From positions 1-64,000 of the forward strand of contig NZ_JAODBU010000009.1 in the NCBI RefSeq assembly GCF_025336545.1: DNA of 64,000 bases. The letters run 5' to 3'. The stretch is from Eubacterium_U album (GTDB lineage: Bacteria > Bacillota > Clostridia > Lachnospirales > Lachnospiraceae). Within the stretch, counting starts at the first letter, position 1, and every line of letters starts with the position of its first letter. Positions 8,863 through 17,077 of this stretch are shown in pieces. Under the pieces are notes generated by a model. The model saw nothing but the letters and a program-made list of their open reading frames with translations. It did no database searches and was not told where the DNA came from. Position numbers and translations under genes: made by a program.

Positions 8863-10053
8863 TTATTCAGCTGCTACTGATTCGCTTTCATCAGCTGCTC
8901 CTTCATTTAAGCTTTCATTCTCTATTGCTTCATCTGATGAACCAATTGTTCTTGAATTACTTGTTATGTCTCCTAAATCTTCGTCTTCCATTCCTGACAT
9001 TTCTGCAAAATCACTAAAAGCTTTATCTACAGCTTTGTTAATCTTCTCAGTAACCTTATCTGATAAATTATCCATAGCTGATGTATCGTTATAAGATGAG
9101 ATATATACAGCCATTACTTTATCGTCATTGTCTGCATCAATCAAATTAGCTGATAAATTATAACTATCTGTAACATAATTTGAAATCGACTGTACAATTG
9201 CATTTATTATGCTGACTTTTTCATCATCTACATCCTGTCCTAAATTATAAGCGAGAAAATATTTCTTATCTTCGATTGCTTTTTTTATTTTCTTTGGAAG
9301 TTTATATACATCATCTAATTTTTCATTATTCACTACTGCGTAGTTATATTTTGTTCCTGTTGCTGCCGGGAAGAAATCTGTATTCCATTCATAATTGTCA
9401 CTACATTCTTTATCATTCATATTAAAATGTGAATAATTTGGACTTCCTGCATCTGAATAAATATCTGTATGATACCATTCACCATCAAGTTTTACTTCAT
9501 CCCATGAATGGATTCTGTCAGTTGTATGTACTACCTTACATTCAATATCCATCATCTGCATAAATAATCTGAAAGTTGTTGCATATCCTACACAAACCGC
9601 TGTTTTAGATTTTAAAACACCATTTGGAGTTGCTGCGTTCTGACCTGATGTTGGAATAACAGACATCATTCCTGAATCATTTTTTATATTTTTTACCATC
9701 CAATTGTACACAGCAAGTTCTTTTTCATAATCTGACATTCCATCTGTTATTATTTCATCAAGAACTTTCTTAGCCATATCAAGAGTATCTTTATCTTCTT
9801 TATTTAAAGAATCTTCTTTTCCTTCTTTATATGCATCAGAGATATTTTTTGTTGATTTAATTGTGTATTCGTCAGCAATAACAACATCATCTTCCTGTGC
9901 CACATCCTCATCTTTTGCAAGGGTACTGTCAACACTTGTCTTTAATCCACTGACTTTATTAAACATTACAGCACTTAATGTAATACTTGCTCCCATTCCT
10001 ACTACCAGTACAGCTAAAATACCCCATACTGCAATCCATTTTTTCTTTTCCAT
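8863..10053 (-). CDS. Membrane-anchored transglutaminase-like protein
   Basis: This 396-residue protein has an N-terminal membrane helix (about 7-30) and a transglutaminase-core fold. The catalytic triad is visible: C154 (TAVCVGYA), H182 (IHSWDEV) and D197 (WYHTDIYSD). Such proteins act outside the membrane as proteases or crosslinkers; the substrate is unknown. The C-terminus is acidic and low in complexity. It is the first gene of the operon running through DUF4358, MBOAT and DHHW, so a role in wall or capsule assembly is likely. Confidence 0.8.
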   Translation of the reverse strand: MEKKKWIAVWGILAVLVVGMGASITLSAVMFNKVSGLKTSVDSTLAKDEDVAQEDDVVIADEYTIKSTKNISDAYKEGKEDSLNKEDKDTLDMAKKVLDEIITDGMSDYEKELAVYNWMVKNIKNDSGMMSVIPTSGQNAATPNGVLKSKTAVCVGYATTFRLFMQMMDIECKVVHTTDRIHSWDEVKLDGEWYHTDIYSDAGSPNYSHFNMNDKECSDNYEWNTDFFPAATGTKYNYAVVNNEKLDDVYKLPKKIKKAIEDKKYFLAYNLGQDVDDEKVSIINAIVQSISNYVTDSYNLSANLIDADNDDKVMAVYISSYNDTSAMDNLSDKVTEKINKAVDKAFSDFAEMSGMEDEDLGDITSNSRTIGSSDEAIENESLNEGAADESESVAAE

Positions 10054-10230
10054 GATTTACTCCTTTTTTGTAATCTGAATTTTAGATAACGCGGTAAAAA
10101 CTCTAAAGTCTCAATGCTTCTTTTTATTTATAATCACATTATATTATTGTAATGGTGCATATATTGTTATGAAATTTTTTAATTTTTTCTTAAGTACCTA
10201 TAACAATGATATTACTTATATTACATATTT

Positions 10231-10290
10231 TTTATACATTAGTTACGTGAATAATTGATTTTTATACAAGAGTTACGTGAGTAAATAGAT
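10231..10290. repeat. Two 30-bp tandem direct repeats upstream of the envelope operon
   Basis: 10231-10260 and 10261-10290 both read TTTATACA..AGTTACGTGA followed by an AT-rich tail. The conserved AGTTACGTGA is spaced exactly 30 bases. They lie 180-240 bases upstream of the transglutaminase gene and could be paired activator sites. The rest of 10054-10230 shows only AT-rich promoter-like DNA. Confidence 0.5.
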
Positions 10291-10327
10291 TTTAATAAAA
10301 AAAGAAATATGATATGATTTCAAAGTA

Positions 10328-10369
10328 AACGGCTCTAAACTTTATATTATGAAAAGTTTAGAGCCGTTT
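10328..10369. terminator. Intrinsic terminator
   Basis: AACGGCTCTAAACTTT (10328-10343) pairs with AAAGTTTAGAGCCGTTT. It is flanked by T-rich sequence on the plus side and by an A-rich stretch that gives Ts on the minus strand. It would end the transcript reading through the acyltransferase remnant. Confidence 0.8.
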
Positions 10370-10389
10370 ATTTTATCAATTACTTTTAA

Positions 10390-10835
10390 TCACTGCAAAT
10401 TACTTATCTGTTTTATATTTTTTGTTTGTTTTTTTATTATACTCACTGCATTTTCATATAACCAATGTATTCCCAAAGGCATTGCCACTCCGGCAACATA
10501 CTATATAAAACCAAAACGGACTTATAATCCAGGCTCTTGACAAATCAATTGACTGGTCTTTTTTTACAATTAATATATAAATCAATATTGCTATAACAAA
10601 TGAGTCAATAATGCTAATATATAGTGTTCAAACTTAGACAGAACGAAGCAAAATAGGCACATTGAGAAAAAAACACCGGAATAAACCAAAATGCCAATAA
10701 AAACATCCCCGGACTCGCAAAGCCAAAACCATTTATCATAATTGTAAGAATATCTCCTAAATTCATATACTTTGACTGCGACATTCCTATTCCCTTCATT
10801 ATATCTATTAAATAGTTTCTCTGTGTATCTTTCAT
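10390..10835 (-). pseudogene. Decayed acyltransferase-3 gene
   Basis: Three frames together give an OafA-type membrane acyltransferase remnant. It starts RNYLIDIMKGIG, jumps by internal deletion to FWFIPVFFSQ, shifts frame near 10620 (SIIDSFVIAILIYILIV) and again near 10495 to a typical C-terminus (YVAGVAMPLGIHWLYENA), stopping at 10390. A functional family member has about 330-600 residues, so most is lost. Confidence 0.7.
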
Positions 10836-10875
10836 TTTTCTCCTAAAAGTAGAAATATCAATCTCACGTCTTAAA

Positions 10876-11208
10876 CTAAAAAATAACTACTAAAAGCATC
10901 TTAAACTGTTCCTTACCATAAACTGCATGTGGATGTTTTGCTGGCATTACAATTGATTCTCCTTCATGAAGTTCATATTTTTTTCCATCAATTGTAATTT
11001 CCCCAACTCCGTCAAGACATGTTACAAATGCATCTCCGCCTGATTCATGAGTACTTATTTCTTCACCTTTATCAAATGAAAATAATGTAACACTTACAGC
11101 ATCATTCTGTGCAAGAGTCTTACTGACTACCTGTCCTTCCTGATAAGATACCTGTTCTTTTAAAGTCAGAACTTCTGCTTTACTAATATTTTTAATTAAC
11201 TGTTCCAT
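10876..11208 (-). CDS. Small cupin-domain protein
   Basis: A single-domain 110-residue cupin. Motif 1 is partly conserved (GEEISTHESGGDAFVTCLDG) and motif 2 is GESIVMPAKHPHAVYG, with His residues suited to bind a metal. Small cupins of this kind are often annotated as isomerases or sensors; no substrate can be assigned. It stands alone between a pseudogene and the PurF-like gene. Confidence 0.75.
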   Translation of the reverse strand: MEQLIKNISKAEVLTLKEQVSYQEGQVVSKTLAQNDAVSVTLFSFDKGEEISTHESGGDAFVTCLDGVGEITIDGKKYELHEGESIVMPAKHPHAVYGKEQFKMLLVVIF

Positions 11209-11270
11209 TTAATTCACCTCTTATATTATGCTACTGCTTATTATTTGCATTTGCATAAAAAATATTAATA

Positions 11271-12677
11271 TTATTCTTTTCCATCCCAGCAATATGTACA
11301 TAATTTACATTTATCTATTCCTACTGAATCTAACATATCATCTAATCTGTTAAATTTTAATGATGTGAAGTTAAGTTCTTTTCTGATTTCTTCAACCATA
11401 CATTCATATTTTTCAGAATCCGGATTAGCATATTCTTCTAAAACTTCATCTGTTACATTTCCATTTTCAAGTCTCTCTATAACTCTTCTTGTAATTAATT
11501 CCATTTCTGATGATGAACGTGAGAAATTCAAATATTTACAGCCATATAATAATGGTGGGCATGCAGGTCTTATATGTACTTCCTTAGCACCACTCTCATA
11601 TAAAAATTCTGTTGTTTCTCTAAGCTGTGTTCCTCTTACAATTGAGTCATCAATTAATAAAAGGCTTTTATCTTTAATTAATTCTTCTACTGCTAACAAT
11701 TTCATTTTTGCAATTAAATTTCTCTTACTCTGAATTGTTGGCATGAATGATCGAGGCCATGTTGGTGTGTATTTGATAAATGGTCTTGAAAATGGGATTC
11801 CTGATTCATTTGCATAACCAACAGCATGTGCAATACCTGAATCTGGTACACCTGCTACAATATCAGGCTTAACATTATCTCTCTGTGCCATCTTCATTCC
11901 ACAGTTATATCTCATCTGTTCTACACTTACACCTTCATATGAACTTGCCGGATAACCATAGTATACCCATAAAAATGTACAGATTTTCATATCATTACCT
12001 GGTTTTTGAAGAGTTATGCAATTGTTTTCTGTCATAACTACAATTTCTCCAGGACCTAATTCTTTATAATCTGTATATCCTAAATTTTTATAAGCAAACT
12101 TTTCAAATGACGCACAAAATGCACCTTCTTTTCTTCCGATTACAATCGGTGTTCTTCCGTATTTATCTCTTGCAGCATAAATTCCTGCATGATTCATAAG
12201 TAAGATTGATAATGAACCGTCTATTTTTTCAAGTGCATAATTCATTCCTTCGATAAGGTTATCTTTTTGATTTATAAGTGCAGCAACAAGCTCTGTAGCA
12301 TTAATTTCTCCACCACTCATCTCCTGAAAATGTGAATGACCTTTGTCAAATAACATCTTTGTAAGTTCATCCATATTGTTAATCTTACTAACTGTTGTAA
12401 GTGCATATGTACCATGATGTGAACGTACAATTAATGGCTGTGGTTCATAATCTGAAATACAACCAATTCCGTATTTTCCCTTCATCGTCTGTATGTCTTT
12501 ATCAAATTTTGTACGGAAAGGAGAATTTTCAATATTATGAATTGAACGATTGAATCCGTCTTCTCCATAAACTGCCATTCCACCACGTCTTGTTCCTAAA
12601 TGTGAATGATAATCAATTCCAAAAAACAAGTCAAAAACGCTATCTTCTTTAGATGCCACTCCAAAAAATCCACCCAT
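11271..12677 (-). CDS. PurF-like amidophosphoribosyltransferase paralogue without the N-terminal Cys
   Basis: The 468-residue protein has the class-II glutaminase fold (HSHLGTRRGG near residue 24) followed by a type-I PRTase domain with the PRPP motif LLLIDDSIVRGTQLRET near residue 338. A cysteine-rich end (CKLCTYC) could hold part of an Fe-S site. True PurF exposes Cys1 as nucleophile; here the protein begins MGGFFG, with Gly where Cys should be. An in-frame stop just upstream of the ATG excludes a longer start. It therefore probably lacks glutaminase activity and may use ammonia or have another role. It stands apart from any pur operon. Confidence 0.8.
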   Translation of the reverse strand: MGGFFGVASKEDSVFDLFFGIDYHSHLGTRRGGMAVYGEDGFNRSIHNIENSPFRTKFDKDIQTMKGKYGIGCISDYEPQPLIVRSHHGTYALTTVSKINNMDELTKMLFDKGHSHFQEMSGGEINATELVAALINQKDNLIEGMNYALEKIDGSLSILLMNHAGIYAARDKYGRTPIVIGRKEGAFCASFEKFAYKNLGYTDYKELGPGEIVVMTENNCITLQKPGNDMKICTFLWVYYGYPASSYEGVSVEQMRYNCGMKMAQRDNVKPDIVAGVPDSGIAHAVGYANESGIPFSRPFIKYTPTWPRSFMPTIQSKRNLIAKMKLLAVEELIKDKSLLLIDDSIVRGTQLRETTEFLYESGAKEVHIRPACPPLLYGCKYLNFSRSSSEMELITRRVIERLENGNVTDEVLEEYANPDSEKYECMVEEIRKELNFTSLKFNRLDDMLDSVGIDKCKLCTYCWDGKE

Positions 12678-12723
12678 TAGTTATTACCTCGTATTCTATA
12701 ATATATTTTACTTTTGTTTATCA

Positions 12724-12743
12724 CCGTCTGCATTTTTAGACGG
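12724..12743 (-). promoter_or_regulatory. Leader hairpin of the PurF-like gene
   Basis: CCGTCT (12724-12729) pairs with AGACGG (12738-12743) in the leader about 50 bases upstream of the gene. There is no following T-run. It is too small to assign to a known riboswitch class. Confidence 0.3.
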
Positions 12744-12863
12744 GATTCTAATCTCAACCAATATATTTTAGCAGAAAAGTTTATAAGGTTCTACTGTTTT
12801 GTAGCATAAATAGTAATTTTAATAAACAGTTTTGAAATATTTCCAACCAAGCATTTTTACTAT

Positions 12864-13093
12864 TTATGGTCTGAATGTTTTTAATGCTTCTATTGTCTGT
12901 GTTATCAAATCATCCAATGTCCAACCAAGCATATCTGCTCCACGCTCTCTCATTATCTCCTGTTCTTTTATGCAATGCTCCTCCGGATACATTTCAAAAT
13001 CAAGATCATATAAAATGCCGTTCCTACAAATAAGTAACTGCACATTATTGGAATTGATTTTATGAAGGCTGTTTCTATTTCCTTCTTATTCAT
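12864..13093 (-). pseudogene. AzlC fragment joined to a second gene remnant
   Basis: An ATG at 13093, overlapping the end of the TtcA-like gene, opens MNKKEIETAFIKSIPIMCSY, which matches the N-terminus of AzlC branched-chain amino acid exporters. After about 26 residues it breaks, and the frame stops at 12968. In another frame the same stretch reads YDLDFEMYPEEHCIKEQEI... and ends at 12864 with ALKTFRP, the C-terminus of an unrecognised protein. A deletion appears to have fused the two. Confidence 0.5.
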
Positions 13094-14243
13094 CCTTTTT
13101 TTCTCCGTTGTTTTTCGGGAGATCATATGTATCTAAGAAATGATGTTTAACACCATCTTTTTTATATGCAACAACCGTATCTAAATTTACATTTTCTATA
13201 CTCTTAAAAATATTTCCTTCTACATATGGATTTGTCTGCTTTAATGTTTTTATAAGTTCTTTAATTTCAACTCTCTTAGATCTGTTTTCTTCATTATTGC
13301 AGGTAGTACATGTATCGGTAAATTTGCATGCACACTGGATGAATCTTAAATTATTATAATCTCTCCACGCCTTAATATCATCTTCTCTTACAAGATATAA
13401 TGGTCTGATTAATTCCATTCCCTCAAAATTTGTACTATGAAGTTTTGGCATCATTGTCTGAATCTGTGAGCCATAAAGCATTCCCATAAGAATTGTTTCT
13501 ATTACATCGTCATAATGATGTCCTAAAGCAATCTTATTACAGCCTAATTCCTGAGCAAAATGATATAAATGTCCTCTTCTCATTCTTGCACACAAATAAC
13601 ATGGTGATTTTTCCACATTAAAAACTGACTCAAATATATCTGATTCAAATATATGAATAGGTATGTTTAACTTTCTTGCATTCTCCTCTATGACTTTTCT
13701 GTTAGCCGGGCTGTATCCCGGATCCATAACTAAAAATTTAACATCAAATTCAAATTTATTATGAAGTTTTAATTCCTGAAAAAGCTTAGCCATAAGCATT
13801 GAGTCTTTTCCACCTGAAATACATACCGCTATTCTGTCTCCCTCTTTTACAAGTTCATACTGATTAATTGCTTTTGTAAATTTGCACCAGATTTTTTTCT
13901 TAAACTTCTTACGAAGGCTTTGCTCAACATCTTTGCTTATATCCTCTGCTTCCTGCTGTTTCATCATATCTAAAAGCCATGCAACATACCCACCTTCAAG
14001 GCTTTCAGCATCATATCCCTTTTCCACAAGATTTTGTGCTACTTCAATACTATTCTGTCCTCTGCTGCAGCAAATAATTAATCTTTTTGTTTTATCAATC
14101 AATTCACTGTTTTCTATTTCTTCTGCCTGAATAGTTATTGCTCCCGGAATTTCTCCGTGTGCAATCTCTGATTCATTTCTCATATCTATTAACTGATATT
14201 CATCAGCGTTCATGGATTTTAACTGTTCTATTGAAACACTCAT
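13086..14243 (-). CDS. Rhodanese domain fused to TtcA-like tRNA thiolase
   Basis: A rhodanese domain (about 1-95, candidate persulfide cysteine C58 or C59 in IICCSRGQNS) is fused to a PP-loop ATPase (about 120-360) with SGGKDS at 143-148. The PP-loop part has CxxC cysteines C215/C218 (SPCYLCARMRRG) and a second cluster C304, C306, C312, C315. The TtcA/TtuA family activates tRNA with ATP and inserts sulfur, often with a 4Fe-4S cluster. The fused rhodanese would deliver sulfur directly. TcdA, another tRNA-modification enzyme, is the upstream neighbour. Confidence 0.82.
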   Translation of the reverse strand: MSVSIEQLKSMNADEYQLIDMRNESEIAHGEIPGAITIQAEEIENSELIDKTKRLIICCSRGQNSIEVAQNLVEKGYDAESLEGGYVAWLLDMMKQQEAEDISKDVEQSLRKKFKKKIWCKFTKAINQYELVKEGDRIAVCISGGKDSMLMAKLFQELKLHNKFEFDVKFLVMDPGYSPANRKVIEENARKLNIPIHIFESDIFESVFNVEKSPCYLCARMRRGHLYHFAQELGCNKIALGHHYDDVIETILMGMLYGSQIQTMMPKLHSTNFEGMELIRPLYLVREDDIKAWRDYNNLRFIQCACKFTDTCTTCNNEENRSKRVEIKELIKTLKQTNPYVEGNIFKSIENVNLDTVVAYKKDGVKHHFLDTYDLPKNNGEKKDE

Positions 14244-14367
14244 ATATAATCTCCTATATTAAGATTTTCTCTATTGTTTTACATTTAATCTATCAATTAT
14301 AACTTACTAACATAAGCCTTATATCTGAAAAATTTTATCCAAATCAGGCATATATTTTAGCCATGAT

Positions 14368-15129
14368 TTATCTTTTTATATTTCCTAAGTCTTTCAAAAC
14401 TTCTCCTGCAATAATCAGTCCCACAACTGAAGGAACAAATGCCACACTTCCCGGAATATCTCTTCTTTCAGTGCATTTGTGCTTAGCACCCGGTGGGCAA
14501 ATACAGTGAGTTCTACAGCTTGTTGCCATATCTTCAATTGGTCTCTTTGGCATTTCTTCTGAATAAACTACCTTTAATTTCTTAACCCCGCGCTTCTTTA
14601 ATTCACGACGCATAACTTTAGCTAAAGGACAGACTTTCGTTTTATAAATGTCTGCAACCCTAAACATTGTAGGGTCCAATTTATTTCCCGCTCCCATTGA
14701 ACTTATAATAGGTATATTTAATTCTTTAGCCTTCATTACCAAAGAAATCTTTGCCGTGACCGTATCGACCGCATCTACAATATAATCATATTTGTCAAAT
14801 GGAAATTCATCTGCATTTTCAGGAAGAAAGAAACAGTTATGGATTTCTACTTCTGCGTCAGGATTAATCTCTAAAATTCTTTCCTTCATAACTTCAGTTT
14901 TATATTTGCCTACAGTCTTTCTCGTAGCAATGATCTGCCTGTTTAAATTAGTAAGGCATACTTTATCATCATCTATAAGGTCAAAATGCATTACTCCACT
15001 ACGTACAAGTGCTTCACATACATAGCCACCGACACCACCTATACCAAATATAGCCACTCTTTTATTTGCCAGTGTTTCCATTGCTTCTTTTCCAAATAAA
15101 AGTTCTGTTCTTGAAAACTGATTTAACAT
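14368..15129 (-). CDS. tcdA: tRNA threonylcarbamoyladenosine dehydratase
   Basis: A 253-residue E1-like ThiF-fold protein. The nucleotide site is AIFGIGGVGGYVCEAL at about 28-43. Further signatures are DDDKVCLTNLNRQI near 72 and VDAVDT near 122. The late segments MATSCRTHCICPPG and GSVAFVPSVVGLIIA are typical of TcdA, which cyclises t6A37 of tRNA. It sits 125 bases upstream of the rhodanese-TtcA gene on the same strand, so both may be co-transcribed. Confidence 0.88.
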   Translation of the reverse strand: MLNQFSRTELLFGKEAMETLANKRVAIFGIGGVGGYVCEALVRSGVMHFDLIDDDKVCLTNLNRQIIATRKTVGKYKTEVMKERILEINPDAEVEIHNCFFLPENADEFPFDKYDYIVDAVDTVTAKISLVMKAKELNIPIISSMGAGNKLDPTMFRVADIYKTKVCPLAKVMRRELKKRGVKKLKVVYSEEMPKRPIEDMATSCRTHCICPPGAKHKCTERRDIPGSVAFVPSVVGLIIAGEVLKDLGNIKR

Positions 15130-15238
15130 AATTTTTCTCTCTATCTTTCTACTGTGTTTTCTAATTTAATCAATCGGAAGCCGTTTTCCTACTGTTATAA
15201 TAGGATTATTATAAAATTGCATAATATTTTTGTCAACG

Positions 15239-15291
15239 AATAATAAGCTGCGGTCTTATATGTCCAAATCATAAAACCACAGCTTATTATT
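15239..15291 (-). terminator. Terminator after the M18 aminopeptidase
   Basis: AATAATAAGCTG (15239-15250) pairs with CAGCTTATTATT (15280-15291), extended inward by GGT/ACC. It lies between the aminopeptidase stop and the tcdA start. Confidence 0.65.
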
Positions 15292-15405
15292 GTACTATAA
15301 AATTGGTAATTGTTATATAAAAACCTGTATTTGAATTTTCAAATAAATTTCATCAAAGTAAGAGGTTTTTGCTCCTAACATCTTTAAATATAAATAACTT
15401 TATTT

Positions 15406-16794
15406 CTATGCATCCTTTAAAAATGATTTATAGCATCTATACGCTTCATATACATCTGCCTTGTTTGTTACTTCCCATGGGGCATGCATACTTAATACTG
15501 CCACACCACTGTCAATAACTTCCATTCCATATAATGCCATAATATAAGCGATTGTTCCGCCACCGCCTGCATCAACTTTTCCAAGTTCCGCCATCTGGAA
15601 ATTAACACCATTATCATCCATAATCTTTCGCAAATCAGCTAAATATTCTGCATTTGCATCATTAGAACCTGATTTTCCGCCTCGTCCTGTGAATTTGTTA
15701 AATACAACACCTTTGCCCATAAATGATGAGCTGTTTTTCTGGAATACGTCTGCGTATAAAGGATCAAATGCAGCATTTACATCAGACGATAACATTCTGC
15801 TGTTTGCAAGGCATCTTTTAAGTTTAATTTCACTATATTCTCCTGTTAAATTAAGAAGTTCAGCTACTGTGTTTTCAAAGAATCTTGACTGCATACCTGT
15901 TGCACCAACACTTCCGATTTCTTCTTTATCTACTAAAAGGCAGCATGATGTTTTATCTACGCTTTCCATGTCAAGCATTGCAATTAAAGATGTAAATGCA
16001 CAAACTCTATCATCCTGACCGTATGACATAATCATACTTCTGTCAAATCCCATTTCTCTTGCTCTGCCTGCAGGCACTACTTCAAGTTCAGCTGACATGA
16101 AATCTTCTTCTTCCATTTCATACTGTTCTTCTAAAATCTTTAAAACGCCTTTCTTTGTTGCTTCCTTCTCTTCATCATTTAAAGGAATTGTTCCAATTAA
16201 TATATCAAGATTTTCACCTTCAACTACCTTAGCAGCTTTCTTTTCCATCTGGGCAGATGCAAGATGAATAAGTAAATCTGTTACACAAAATACAGGGTCT
16301 TCCGGTTTTTCTCCTATATTTACATCAATTGTTGTTCCATCTTTTTTTACAATAACACCATGTATTGCTAAAGGAAGTGTAACCCACTGATATTTTTTAA
16401 TTCCACCATAATAGTGAGTATCTAAATATGCCATTCCTTCTTTTTCATATAAAGGATTCTGCTTTATGTCCATTCTTGGAGAATCCACATGAGCACCTAA
16501 AATATTCATTCCTTTTTCAAGTGGCTTATTTCCTATGTTAAATAAAGCAACTGTCTTATTCATGCATACAGCATAAATTTTATCGCCCGGCTGTAAAGTT
16601 TTATTTTCTTCCATCGCCTTTTCAATACTTATATATCCTTTTTCTTCTACTCTTCTTACTGTGTCTTTTACACATTCTCTCTCAGTTTTACACTCTGACA
16701 AAAAATTAATGTAATCTGCATTTAACTGCTGTAATTCTTTCATCTGTGCTTCATCATATGTCTTCCATGCATTTTTTCTTTCCATATTGCTCAT
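15406..16794 (-). CDS. M18-family aminopeptidase
   Basis: A 462-residue cytoplasmic zinc metallopeptidase that removes N-terminal residues from peptides. M18 features are GAHVDSPRMD near residue 98 (metal His), YGQDDRVCAF near 268, DKEEIGSVGATG near 297, and HAPWEVTNKADVYE near the C-terminus. Length fits the bacterial M18 group. It is a single gene with its own terminator. Confidence 0.88.
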   Translation of the reverse strand: MSNMERKNAWKTYDEAQMKELQQLNADYINFLSECKTERECVKDTVRRVEEKGYISIEKAMEENKTLQPGDKIYAVCMNKTVALFNIGNKPLEKGMNILGAHVDSPRMDIKQNPLYEKEGMAYLDTHYYGGIKKYQWVTLPLAIHGVIVKKDGTTIDVNIGEKPEDPVFCVTDLLIHLASAQMEKKAAKVVEGENLDILIGTIPLNDEEKEATKKGVLKILEEQYEMEEEDFMSAELEVVPAGRAREMGFDRSMIMSYGQDDRVCAFTSLIAMLDMESVDKTSCCLLVDKEEIGSVGATGMQSRFFENTVAELLNLTGEYSEIKLKRCLANSRMLSSDVNAAFDPLYADVFQKNSSSFMGKGVVFNKFTGRGGKSGSNDANAEYLADLRKIMDDNGVNFQMAELGKVDAGGGGTIAYIMALYGMEVIDSGVAVLSMHAPWEVTNKADVYEAYRCYKSFLKDA

Positions 16795-16980
16795 TCCTTT
16801 CCAAATCTATGTTCAAGACTTTTAAATCTTTTTCTATTTTTATTCTGCCACCATTTTAGAAGAATTATTTATACAAGTCAATATAAAGCACTATCCCCTT
16901 TTTTATAATTAACATTATTTCAGCGATACATTATTAAAAAAAATATATTCAAAAGTCATAACTCTTTTATAAATAATAAT

Positions 16981-17010
16981 AGGAGGGCGTTGTTTTAGCG
17001 ACGTCCTCCT
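16981..17010. terminator. Terminator of the bce operon
   Basis: AGGAGGGCGT (16981-16990) pairs with ACGTCCTCCT (17001-17010) with one mismatch. It lies 68 bases past the stop of the BceB-like permease. Confidence 0.75.
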
Positions 17011-17077
17011 TTATTTTATAAAAACAAAATATCAAATATGTGTATGAAATAATATTTATATATTAAACAAACACCAA

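Noticed and set aside
10349..10540. 63-codon plus-strand frame
   Set aside because: It is antisense to the decayed acyltransferase gene and begins inside the terminator hairpin.
12678..12860. Possible ZTP or purine riboswitch ahead of the PurF-like gene
   Set aside because: One 6-bp hairpin is present, without the conserved loops of either class.
12832..13065. 77-codon plus-strand frame
   Set aside because: The minus strand shows recognisable AzlC and second-gene remnants, so this frame is a shadow.
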